From positions 1 through 30,698 of the forward strand of contig DDBO01000235.1 in assembly GCA_002332755.1 (NCBI GenBank): a DNA stretch of 30,698 nt, given 5' to 3'. The position numbers were made by a program, and so were the translations under genes. Origin of the DNA: Bacteroidales bacterium UBA2030. GTDB lineage: Bacteria; Bacteroidota; Bacteroidia; Bacteroidales; TTA-H9. Below the pieces are notes generated by a model. That model was not told the origin of the DNA, ran no database searches, and saw only the letters and a program-made list of their open reading frames with translations. This document shows, in pieces, positions 24,078 to 30,698 of the stretch; within the stretch, counting starts at the first letter, position 1, and each line of letters opens with the position of its first letter.

Positions 24078-25082
24078 TTACTTGGTTAAATCTTCGTCTT
24101 TTGGGTCTTTAGGTTTACCCTGCGGAGTGGCAATGCTTTCGCGCATGCGGGTATCGGCTTTCAGATTTTCGAAGCGATAGTAATCCATAATACCCAGGTT
24201 ACCATTGCGGAAAGCTTCAGCTATGGCCTTAGGAATCTCAGCTTCGGCTTCAATAACCCTGGCTCTTGCCTCCTGGGCTTTGGCCTTCATCTCTTGTTCA
24301 TATGCCACAGCCATGGCACGGCGTTCTTCTGCCTTAGCCTGCGCAATGTTTTTATCGGCATTGGCCTGGTCCATTTGCAAGACGGCACCGATATTTTTAC
24401 CTACGTCGATATCGGCAATATCGATGGATAGAATTTCGAAGGCAGTGCCCGAATCAAGGCCCTTATCGAGAACAAGTTTGGAAATGGAGTCAGGATTTTC
24501 GAGAACTATTTTATGGTTTTCGGCCGAGCCAATACTCGATACGATGCCTTCACCCACTCGTGCCAGGATGGTTTCTTCTCCTGCTCCCCCAACCAGCCTT
24601 CGAATGTTTGCACGTACTGTAACTCTGGCCTTGGCAATAAGCTGAATGCCATCTTTGGCTACCGCAGTAACAGGAGGGGTGTCAATAACCTTCGGTTGTA
24701 CTGACATTTGAACTGCTTCAAATACATCGCGGCCAGCCAGGTCGATGGCAGTTGCAGTCTTAATGTCGAGCCCCATATTGGCCTTTTCAGCCGAAATCAG
24801 AGCATTTACTACCGACTTTACACGGCCACCCGCCAAATAGTGGGTTTCAAGGTCGTTGGCAGTAATTTTGAGGCCTGCTTTGGTAGCAGCAATCAGATTA
24901 TTAACAATTACGGCAGGCGGAACCTTACGCCAACGCATCAACACCAATTGTATGAGCGAAATACGAACTCCGCTGACTTGAGCCGAGAACCACAGTCCAA
25001 CCGGAATGAAATAAAAAATCATCCAGAGGCCCACCAGGGCTGCAAGTCCAATAATAATGATAATCAAAGGATTTCCGTCCAT
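24078..25082 (-). CDS. floA: Flotillin-like protein FloA
   Basis: FloA (formerly UPF0365) is a bacterial SPFH protein that organises membrane microdomains. At 334 residues it has a hydrophobic N-terminal hairpin (about 5-45), an SPFH core (AAVIVNNL-type region, VSVVNALISAEKANMGLDI, GIQLIAKARVTVRANIRRLVGGAGEETILARVGEGIVSSIG) and a C-terminal Ala/Glu-rich helix (ANADKNIAQAKAEERRAMAVA onward) for oligomerisation. The length and order match the family. It starts 11 nt after the nfeD stop, the usual nfeD-floA partnership. Confidence 0.96.
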   Translation of the reverse strand: MDGNPLIIIIIGLAALVGLWMIFYFIPVGLWFSAQVSGVRISLIQLVLMRWRKVPPAVIVNNLIAATKAGLKITANDLETHYLAGGRVKSVVNALISAEKANMGLDIKTATAIDLAGRDVFEAVQMSVQPKVIDTPPVTAVAKDGIQLIAKARVTVRANIRRLVGGAGEETILARVGEGIVSSIGSAENHKIVLENPDSISKLVLDKGLDSGTAFEILSIDIADIDVGKNIGAVLQMDQANADKNIAQAKAEERRAMAVAYEQEMKAKAQEARARVIEAEAEIPKAIAEAFRNGNLGIMDYYRFENLKADTRMRESIATPQGKPKDPKDEDLTK

Positions 25083-25093
25083 AAGAGCAATTT

Positions 25094-25558
25094 TTATAAA
25101 GGTTTGACAAATATTTTATTGTATTCAATTTTTACGATTTCCACTTTTGTACCTGGATTGACAAACTCACCAAAAGTATGAGCTTCAAACTGCTCACCTT
25201 TGATTTCTATGGTTCCGGCAGGGGCAAGCCGGCTAATAGCGACTCCAGTATCTCCGGGCTTTACAATATTATCATCAATAACGTTCACTTTTGCCTCATT
25301 TTGGGTTTCCAACGAAAGTTTGCGCCAGGTTTTTGATTTTAAGGCATAATACAAAGCCACGGCCGATAAGAAAACCGTTATACCGAGAGTAACCAAACCT
25401 GCCGTTGCTCCATGTGAAGCAAAGGCTGCCCAAATTGCAACCACCACACACCCGAAACCTACAACTCCTGCTATGGTAGTGCCCGGAATCACCAGCATCT
25501 CTAGAAGCAGGAAAATAAGCCCGATAATTATGAGGACAACAATCAGCGACCAACTCAT
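25094..25558 (-). CDS. NfeD-family membrane protein
   Basis: This 154-residue protein has three or four membrane helices (LIVVLIIIGLIFLLLEMLVI, VVGFGCVVVAIWAAF, LVTLGITVFLSAVALYYAL) and a C-terminal OB-fold NfeD domain (VKPGDTGVAISRLAPAGTIEIKGEQFEAHTFGEFVNPGTKVEIV). It is the short type without the ClpP-like protease. I start at ATG 25558 (MSWSLIV) as the more typical N-terminus; another in-frame ATG lies 18 nt upstream. It partners with FloA, whose gene follows at 11 nt. Confidence 0.93.
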   Translation of the reverse strand: MSWSLIVVLIIIGLIFLLLEMLVIPGTTIAGVVGFGCVVVAIWAAFASHGATAGLVTLGITVFLSAVALYYALKSKTWRKLSLETQNEAKVNVIDDNIVKPGDTGVAISRLAPAGTIEIKGEQFEAHTFGEFVNPGTKVEIVKIEYNKIFVKPL

Positions 25559-25757
25559 CGTAAATGAATTTATCAAACGGTGAAATTACAACTTTCCTTT
25601 GAGTTTTGTGCAAAAGCAGCAGTTAAAATGGCTTATTCGAAAAACTTTATTTAATTCCATTACATTCATTAAGTGAATTGCCTGACATTGAAACGGTAAG
25701 ACAAAAACAATGAAAACTCTTGCAGGCTTTTGCTTAATAATAATTACAATTCCCTGG

Positions 25758-26030
25758 TCATTGAATTTCAACAGTAAGAAGACGGCGAGTCAATTCATCT
25801 GCAAGCGGTTTCAGTTCATCAAAGGAACCAGATTTCACCGGGCATTTTCCTTTGAAATGGGCAATAATGGCGCATTGTTCTGCCTGTTCTGCAGTATGAT
25901 TACACACTTCAATCAGGCAGCGAATAACATAGTCAAAAGTATTCACATCGTCGTTGAAAAGAATCAGATCCTTAAGGTCGGTGGGGAGGGTGCTTTGCTC
26001 ATTGACAGGTTTAGCTTTAACTTCATTCAT
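25758..26030 (-). CDS. clpS: ClpS adaptor for the Clp protease
   Basis: ClpS delivers N-end-rule substrates to ClpAP or ClpCP. This 90-residue protein has the family core LILFNDDVNTFDYVI (Asn/Asp substrate pocket), HTAEQAEQCAIIAHFKGKCPVKSG with the His of the binding site, and the terminal helix LKPLADELTRRLLTVEI. AGGAG lies 9 nt before the ATG at 26030. It is encoded opposite a long spurious plus-strand frame. It is divergent from the Nudix gene, with an 81-nt gap. Confidence 0.93.
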   Translation of the reverse strand: MNEVKAKPVNEQSTLPTDLKDLILFNDDVNTFDYVIRCLIEVCNHTAEQAEQCAIIAHFKGKCPVKSGSFDELKPLADELTRRLLTVEIQ

Positions 26031-26111
26031 AATTTTCTCCTACCTAAACTTTTTCGGTGTAAAATTACGACAAAACTCTGCTTGGAAGTTAATAAATACG
26101 AATTTTGTACT

Positions 26112-26792
26112 ATGAAAATCTCGAGTGAAGAAGATTGGTTTATAGCATTCATAAATCGTTTAGAGAAAAGGCTTGCCGAGCCCTTGCCAGGAGCAAGTGC
26201 CTGGCAAAGATTAATGCCCAAGGGACGAGTTTTGGAAATTTCGGCTGACGTTGTACCCCAGGAGAGTGCCGTTTTAGTTTTGTTTATAAAAATCCAGCAC
26301 TCTTTAAATTTATTGTTCATAAGGCGCAGTCAAGATGGAAGAATACACGGTGGGCAAATGGGTTTTCCGGGAGGCCGTGCTGAACCATCAGATCAAAACC
26401 TGGCGAATACCGCCTTAAGAGAAGCGGCAGAAGAAATCGGAATAAAACCGTCAACCATTACCCTTGTAGGAAAGCTTACCCCCTTATACATTCCTCACAG
26501 CAATTTCAGGGTGCATCCGTTTGTGGGATATACGATGTACCCCCAGGCCTTTCGACGTCAGGAACAAGAGATCGACGAAATAGTCCTGATTCCTTATACC
26601 CGATTTTTCAGCACTGATTGCCTGGTTTTCGAAACATTTGAAACTCTCCGCGGTAAAGTTGAAGCACCTTGTTTCAAAATAGATGATATTGGAATATGGG
26701 GAGCTACAGCAATGATTTTAAGCGAATTAATAAGCATTGCACCCAGCATCGACCTTAATCAAAATGAATCCTCTGTTATAAAATTCAAATAA
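26112..26792 (+). CDS. Nudix hydrolase, probable CoA pyrophosphatase
   Basis: This 226-residue Nudix protein belongs to the CoA-diphosphatase (UPF0035/NudL-like) group. It has the group motif LLFIRRSQDGRIHGGQMGFP followed by the Nudix box with REAAEEIG and metal-binding glutamates (about 100-130), then LVGKLTPLYIPHSNFRVHPFVGY. The N-terminal helix (EEDWFIAFINRLEKRL) and GASAWQRLMP are also seen in the group. I start at ATG 26112. The reading frame is open up to 25710, but that part lies opposite clpS and has no family similarity. The substrate (CoA or derivatives) is inferred from the motif. Confidence 0.88.
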   Translation: MKISSEEDWFIAFINRLEKRLAEPLPGASAWQRLMPKGRVLEISADVVPQESAVLVLFIKIQHSLNLLFIRRSQDGRIHGGQMGFPGGRAEPSDQNLANTALREAAEEIGIKPSTITLVGKLTPLYIPHSNFRVHPFVGYTMYPQAFRRQEQEIDEIVLIPYTRFFSTDCLVFETFETLRGKVEAPCFKIDDIGIWGATAMILSELISIAPSIDLNQNESSVIKFK

Positions 26793-26827
26793 ATCTTAGA
26801 TGAATTTCAAATCGATGTCAATGTTTT

Positions 26828-26871
26828 AAAAAAAATCAGCCTGCTCATGCAACGAGGCACCAGCAGGCTGA
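26828..26871 (-). terminator. Intrinsic terminator of the MFS transporter gene
   Basis: TCAGCCTGCT (26836-26845) and AGCAGGCTGA (26862-26871) form a perfect 10-bp stem. On the minus strand it is followed by eight T and lies 32 nt after the stop at 26903. Confidence 0.9.
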
Positions 26872-26902
26872 ATGATATATGAATAATAAGAAACTTTAAT
26901 AA

Positions 26903-28300
26903 TTAATTCTGGATATTAGGTTGTTCCAAACCGTAATTTTTACGCTTATCTTCTACACGGAGCAAGTAGCCAAATAACATAGCAAAAATGCCCAAAGAAG
27001 CGAAGACCAACATGGGAATGGTATAATTATATACAGCTGTTGCATCACGGGCAGCAATTCGCTCGGCAACCCCGGGGTTAACAGCATTCAAAACAACACC
27101 GATGAGGGCAGGTATAAGTCCAAGGCCCCAGTTTTGAATAAGGAAGATTACAGCGTAGGCAGAGCCAAGGTAACGATCTTCGACGACCTTGGGAACGGAA
27201 GGCCATAATGAGGCAGGCACCAGGGAGAAAGCTACTCCAAGGATAAGAATAGCAATGATATACAAGACCATACTTGGGGGAGCTATGGCGAAAATGAGAT
27301 GTGAACCGGAAAGAAGCAATGCTCCCAGCATCATAACCGAAGCAGCTTTTCCTTTCCGGTCAACCATGTTTCCAAAAATGGGTGTAAGCAGGATGGTTCC
27401 TACAGGAAGCAAACCGGCAATCATCCCACCAAGCTCAGGAGATATTCCCAGCTTGCTTTGCATCATATTGACAGCATATTTAAGGAATGGAAAAACACCA
27501 CTATAGAACAAAACACACAAGAGAGCTATATACCAAAATCCACGATTCGATACAATTTTCCCCAAATCGCTGATTCTAAACTCTTCTTCAGAGCTTTCCT
27601 GACCTTCGGCATTATCTTTTATCTGTTTGCTAAGCGGAATATCGAGAAATAGCACATAAACCAGGAAGGTAAGAAAACCAATGGTCAGCAATACTACTCC
27701 AAACAAAACACTACGATAGGGAATACCGGAGGCGATGATGGGCGAAAAGAAGAAAGCCACAGAGGCACCAATACGAGCGGTGGCCATCTCCATTCCCATT
27801 GCGAGTGCCAATTCTTTCCCTTTAAACCATTTTACGATGGTCTTTGAGACGGTTATCCCGCACATTTCAACACCAATACCAAAAAGTGCATAACCAATGG
27901 CAGCAAGTTTTGCAGAGGCAGGCATCCAGGTCATAAAAGAGTTGAAAGTGTTGAAACCTATTCCTCCGGCATTAAAGGAATCCGATAGGGCGTACAATTT
28001 AATGAGAGCCCCTGTGACCATAACACCTGTACTAAGTAAACCTGTAAAACGGATTCCAAGTTTGTCGAGGATGATTCCTGAGATAAGCAGGAAGCCAAAC
28101 ATGTTTAAGTAGTATTCAGAACCACTGAAAGTTCCATAAACTTCAGGATTCCATTTATAATTGACTTCCAGCAAGGCCTGCAACGGGGCAAGTGCATCGA
28201 CAAAGAAATAAGCTGTTAGCATTGTAAATGCTATCAGCATAAGGGCAGTCCAACGGGCTGTCTTTGATTCAGAAAGCAAAACCTGCATTTTTTTTACCAT
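26903..28300 (-). CDS. Major facilitator superfamily transporter
   Basis: This 465-residue inner-membrane protein has about 12 hydrophobic helices in two halves separated by a charged loop (SKQIKDNAEGQESSEEEF, about 225-245). The MFS A-type motifs are visible after helix 2 (GIILDKLGIRFTG) and after helix 8 (GNMVDRKGKAASV). The MFS fold is clear; the substrate is not. The weak resemblance of LAPLQALLE and YLNMFGFLLISGIILDKLGIR to the MFSD1-like branch (dipeptide transporters) is only a hint. It is monocistronic: the next gene upstream is divergent (mqnB) and a terminator follows. Confidence 0.9.
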   Translation of the reverse strand: MVKKMQVLLSESKTARWTALMLIAFTMLTAYFFVDALAPLQALLEVNYKWNPEVYGTFSGSEYYLNMFGFLLISGIILDKLGIRFTGLLSTGVMVTGALIKLYALSDSFNAGGIGFNTFNSFMTWMPASAKLAAIGYALFGIGVEMCGITVSKTIVKWFKGKELALAMGMEMATARIGASVAFFFSPIIASGIPYRSVLFGVVLLTIGFLTFLVYVLFLDIPLSKQIKDNAEGQESSEEEFRISDLGKIVSNRGFWYIALLCVLFYSGVFPFLKYAVNMMQSKLGISPELGGMIAGLLPVGTILLTPIFGNMVDRKGKAASVMMLGALLLSGSHLIFAIAPPSMVLYIIAILILGVAFSLVPASLWPSVPKVVEDRYLGSAYAVIFLIQNWGLGLIPALIGVVLNAVNPGVAERIAARDATAVYNYTIPMLVFASLGIFAMLFGYLLRVEDKRKNYGLEQPNIQN

Positions 28301-28370
28301 TGTAGTTCAATTTTTAAGACTTAAATGTAAATTTGTAATTGATTCGCAACACCACCTAAAAAAAGGCGGC

Positions 28371-28378
28371 CAAATGTA
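28371..28378 (-). promoter_or_regulatory. Candidate -7 element for the MFS gene
   Basis: TACATTTG on the minus strand matches TAnnTTTG. The nearest TTG upstream is 27 nt away, longer than usual. The leader would be about 64 nt. Confidence 0.35.
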
Positions 28379-28397
28379 AGAATTCTTTTTTTTCTTG

Positions 28398-28405
28398 TAG
28401 CTTTG
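28398..28405 (+). promoter_or_regulatory. Candidate -7 element for mqnB
   Basis: TAGCTTTG matches TAnnTTTG. No clear -33 element is present, and the leader would be about 70 nt. It lies 20 nt from the divergent -7 element of the MFS gene. Confidence 0.4.
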
Positions 28406-28481
28406 CAACCCAATTGATACCCCACCTTTTTTAAACATTCTTTGTAAGAGCAGACTTAAGTTTTGAATTAAAAAATGAACA

Positions 28482-29171
28482 ATGAGGATTTTACTTGTTA
28501 CAGCCACCTGGCTTGAAGCCAAGCCTCTCATGGCGGGCTTTCATTTCTTACGTAAGTATTCGGGAAACAATTACTCTTTTCGTTTTGGAGAACATCGGGT
28601 TGACGTTCTCGTTACCGGTATGGGTATGGTTGCTACGGCGTATGGGGTGGGTAAAGCCCTTATGAATACTCGATACAACCTGGCCATCAATGCAGGAATT
28701 TGCGGTTCTTTTCGTACAGACCTCACACCCGGTACTGTATTGAATATTAAAGAACAATTCTTCCCGGAATTTGGAATGATGGATGATGCAGGTTTCAAAT
28801 ATATTCAGGAACTGGGTTTTGAAACTAACCTACCTTCAGCCTGTAAAAATACTTTGCTTGAAAATCCTCACTTCAATCAGGTGATTGGATTCAAAAACCT
28901 TCCTACCGCCAGGGGAGCAACCGTTAATTTGGTGGATCTTTCCGGAAAACGAAAACCAAACTATTTGTCTCCTTCCCTTGAAGCTGATGTGGAAACCCAG
29001 GAAGGCGGTGCATTCTTCTTTGCCTGCCTGGCAGGCGAGATTCCTTTTATAGAAATCAGGGCTGTTTCGAATTTTGTAGGGGCTCGCGAAGATGAAGCCT
29101 GGGATATAGAATCGGCACTCGAAAACCTTACTATTGCCGTGCATGCAGCCCTTGACGTTTTGCCACGATAG
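28482..29171 (+). CDS. mqnB: Futalosine hydrolase
   Basis: MqnB splits futalosine to dehypoxanthine futalosine and hypoxanthine in the alternative menaquinone pathway. This 229-residue protein has the nucleoside-phosphorylase-like fold: ILLVTATWLEAKPL, VLVTGMGMVATAYGVGKAL, LAINAGICGSF, then EADVETQEGGAFFFACLAGEIPFIEIRAVSNFVGAR with the catalytic acidic region. The SNFVGARE segment separates it from MTA/SAH nucleosidase. It implies menaquinone-based respiration. hldD follows 33 nt downstream on the same strand. Confidence 0.92.
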   Translation: MRILLVTATWLEAKPLMAGFHFLRKYSGNNYSFRFGEHRVDVLVTGMGMVATAYGVGKALMNTRYNLAINAGICGSFRTDLTPGTVLNIKEQFFPEFGMMDDAGFKYIQELGFETNLPSACKNTLLENPHFNQVIGFKNLPTARGATVNLVDLSGKRKPNYLSPSLEADVETQEGGAFFFACLAGEIPFIEIRAVSNFVGAREDEAWDIESALENLTIAVHAALDVLPR

Positions 29172-29204
29172 TACTTTACTACTTCTCTATCCTTATCATA
29201 ATAT

Positions 29205-30170
29205 ATGATTGTCGTCACAGGTGCAGCAGGCTTCATCGGTAGTGTACTCATAAAACGACTCAACCAGATGGGTCGCAGCGACCTTGTTTTAGTGGACCAT
29301 TTCGGAAACCCTGCTAAAGAAAAAAATATAGAAGGGAAAAGTTTTTCACATAAGGTCGAGCGGGAAGATTTTTTTCAGTGGGCCGAAAGCCATGCCTCTC
29401 AAATCGAAGTTATTTTTCATCTGGGGGCAAGAACAGACACAACCGAATTTGATACTGCAATTTTTGATCGGCTCAATGTAGCCTACTCGATTAGTATTTT
29501 TTCATTTTGCACCCGACACCAGATTCCTCTGCTTTATGCATCGAGTGCGGCAACCTATGGCAATGGCGAAAAAGGTTACAGCGACGACCCTGCGCTAATT
29601 CCCTTTCTTAAGCCTTTAAACCCTTACGGATGGTCGAAACAGGAATTTGACCGATGGGTAATGCAAAGGGAAGAAAAGCCACCTCACTGGTATGGTTTTA
29701 AGTTTTTTAATGTGTACGGCCCCAACGAGTACCACAAAGGCAGAATGGCCTCGGTAGTGTTTCATGCTTTCAACCAGATAATCACAACGGGGCGCGTAAA
29801 ACTCTTCAAATCTCACAGGCCTGAATATGCTGATGGCATGCAACTCCGCGATTTTGTCTATGTTTTAGACGTGGTACAATTAATGCTCAACTTCTGGCAA
29901 AACCTGCCTGAATCAGGCATTTACAACGCAGGAACAGGAAAAGCTGAACCTTTTTTGCATTTGGCTGAAGCGGTCTTTGAGGCCCTTTCGATGGAACCTT
30001 CTATTGATTTTATTGATACACCTGCAGACATCCGGGATAAATACCAGTATTTTACTGAAGCCGACATGCGAAAGGCGTGTGCCACGGGTCTGTGTCCACA
30101 ATTTCGCAGCCTCCGGGAAGGTGTTAAAGAATATGTGGGACAATATCTTGCAAAAGGGCTTTATCTTTAA
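29205..30170 (+). CDS. hldD: ADP-L-glycero-D-manno-heptose 6-epimerase
   Basis: HldD (RfaD) makes the heptose donor for the lipopolysaccharide inner core. This 321-residue extended SDR enzyme has the NADP-binding TGAAGFIGS motif at 5-13, the characteristic early segment ILVDHFGNPAKEKN-like (LVLVDHFGNPAKEKN), the catalytic Tyr141/Lys145 (NPYGWSK), and FFNVYGPNEYHKGRMASVVFHAF. All catalytic residues are intact. No other heptose genes are adjacent. It is convergent with the DUF2784 gene, with 5 nt between the stop codons. Confidence 0.95.
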   Translation: MIVVTGAAGFIGSVLIKRLNQMGRSDLVLVDHFGNPAKEKNIEGKSFSHKVEREDFFQWAESHASQIEVIFHLGARTDTTEFDTAIFDRLNVAYSISIFSFCTRHQIPLLYASSAATYGNGEKGYSDDPALIPFLKPLNPYGWSKQEFDRWVMQREEKPPHWYGFKFFNVYGPNEYHKGRMASVVFHAFNQIITTGRVKLFKSHRPEYADGMQLRDFVYVLDVVQLMLNFWQNLPESGIYNAGTGKAEPFLHLAEAVFEALSMEPSIDFIDTPADIRDKYQYFTEADMRKACATGLCPQFRSLREGVKEYVGQYLAKGLYL

Positions 30171-30175
30171 TCCAA

Positions 30176-30577
30176 TTAATATTTAGTTCCCTTTGGTTTT
30201 CGCTGGTGTGAGAGGCTTCGAAAATTAACCACAATAGACCCCAGAGCTGCGACAGACAGCCCTCCTACAGTTATGTAATCAGCCAGGCGTGTGGATATAT
30301 CCCATCCCAAAAAACGGTTAAGTATGAACTGTAAATAGGATGGAGGCAAGTGTTTGTGCCCTAATTTTTCCAAAATTTCAAAATGCAAATCTGTTAAAGG
30401 ACAGTAACCCCACCCATACCAATAACCAAGAAATGTCCATGACCCAAAAGTAAGCAGCAAAGTGAACAGGTTGAGTCGCCGGGTGGCAGGGAACAACCAT
30501 CCAATCAGGTTGAAAACCATTAGTAAGGAATGAAAAAACGTAAGAAAAACATCGGCAACATGAAACCAAAAGTTCAT
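30176..30577 (-). CDS. DUF2784-family membrane protein
   Basis: This 133-residue inner-membrane protein has three or four hydrophobic helices (about 5-28, 37-52, 102-118) and the DUF2784 pattern: a central GYWYGWGYCPLTDLHFEI with a Trp/Gly/Cys-rich motif, and HKHLPPSYLQFILNRFLGWD. Function is unknown for the family. Its ATG is 5 nt after the stop of the truncated gene at the window edge, so both are probably in one operon. Confidence 0.85.
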   Translation of the reverse strand: MNFWFHVADVFLTFFHSLLMVFNLIGWLFPATRRLNLFTLLLTFGSWTFLGYWYGWGYCPLTDLHFEILEKLGHKHLPPSYLQFILNRFLGWDISTRLADYITVGGLSVAALGSIVVNFRSLSHQRKPKGTKY

Positions 30578-30582
30578 TGTGC

Positions 30583-30698
30583 TTAGAGGTTATCGCGTAA
30601 ATGAAGCAAAAAATCTTTGACCTGTTTCAGCGTAGCTGCGATTTCCATGTCGCGCAAACCTTGATTTTTGTTAAGATGTATGTACTCGCGGGCCCCGG
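30583..30698 (-). CDS. C-terminal end of an unidentified protein
   Basis: Only the last 38 codons are inside the window. The visible sequence ends EIAATLKQVKDFLLHLRDNL and is amphipathic and helical. It is too short for a family call. The tight spacing with the DUF2784 gene makes it a real coding end and not a chance frame. Confidence 0.6.
   Translation of the reverse strand, partial: GAREYIHLNKNQGLRDMEIAATLKQVKDFLLHLRDNL

Noticed and set aside
25710..26792. A 360-codon plus-strand open frame as one gene
   Set aside because: Its first 134 codons lie opposite clpS, which is a clear family member on the minus strand with a ribosome binding site. Only the part from ATG 26112 has Nudix similarity.
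1..30698. CRISPR arrays, insertion sequences, prophage genes or toxin-antitoxin pairs
   Set aside because: No spaced direct repeats, transposase signatures, phage structural genes or small paired frames with family motifs were found.

Overview
The window looks like a chromosomal segment of an anaerobic or facultative member of the Bacteroidetes, probably Bacteroidales or a close relative. Three lines of evidence support this. Promoter candidates match the Bacteroidetes -33/-7 consensus (TTTG or TTG, about 19-22 nt, TAnnTTTG). The primary sigma factor is short and lacks region 1.1. The gene content is typical: a TonB-dependent receptor with a carboxypeptidase-like N-terminal domain under a TPP riboswitch, futalosine-pathway menaquinone synthesis, a porin of the O/P type, and FloA/NfeD. 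I see no phage, insertion sequence, CRISPR array or integrase, and most of the window is ordinary core genome.

Layout. (1) 1-4829, minus strand: a tightly packed chemotaxis-type operon running receiver protein, CheY, CheA, CheW, then a cytoplasmic methyl-accepting protein with no membrane segment and no recognisable sensor domain (cut by the window edge). (2) 5118-6590: a class V aminotransferase on the plus strand, divergent from the che operon, with a textbook Bacteroidetes promoter. (3) 6629-8635, minus strand: ispH then recF. (4) 8710-9644, minus strand: a broken gene made of three tandem Ig/OmpL47-like repeats, lacking its 5' end and carrying a frameshift. (5) 9653-13687: an accessory-looking module of a double-rhodanese lipoprotein, a porin and a double-rhodanese exported sulfurtransferase on the minus strand, divergent from a Crp/Fnr-type regulator. 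A perfect 26-bp palindrome lies midway between the two promoter candidates. (6) 13696-16117, minus strand: dapF, a GNAT acetyltransferase and mltG (cell wall). (7) 16316-18789, plus strand: an HtrA/Deg protease and the primary sigma factor, closed by a strong terminator. (8) 18923-19919: a small beta-carbonic-anhydrase-like protein and aroQ, convergent. (9) 19988-23399: TPP riboswitch, TonB-dependent receptor and a small carboxypeptidase-regulatory-like protein. (10) 23725-24053: two tRNA-Leu genes with promoter and terminators. (11) 24078-26792: floA, nfeD, clpS and a divergent Nudix CoA pyrophosphatase. (12) 26828-30698: an MFS transporter, mqnB and hldD (plus strand), a DUF2784 membrane protein and the tail of an unidentified gene.

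The most interesting region is the rhodanese/porin/Crp-Fnr module. Its products would place four rhodanese domains (three with a catalytic-type Cys) in the cell envelope next to an outer-membrane channel, under a regulator whose conserved recognition-helix Glu and Arg fit the TGAT-N4-ATCA core of the central palindrome. This reads as an envelope sulfur-transfer system for an imported sulfur anion, but the substrate is inference. The second most interesting is the Frz-like chemosensory operon with a sensor-less receptor and a receiver missing one of its metal-binding aspartates.
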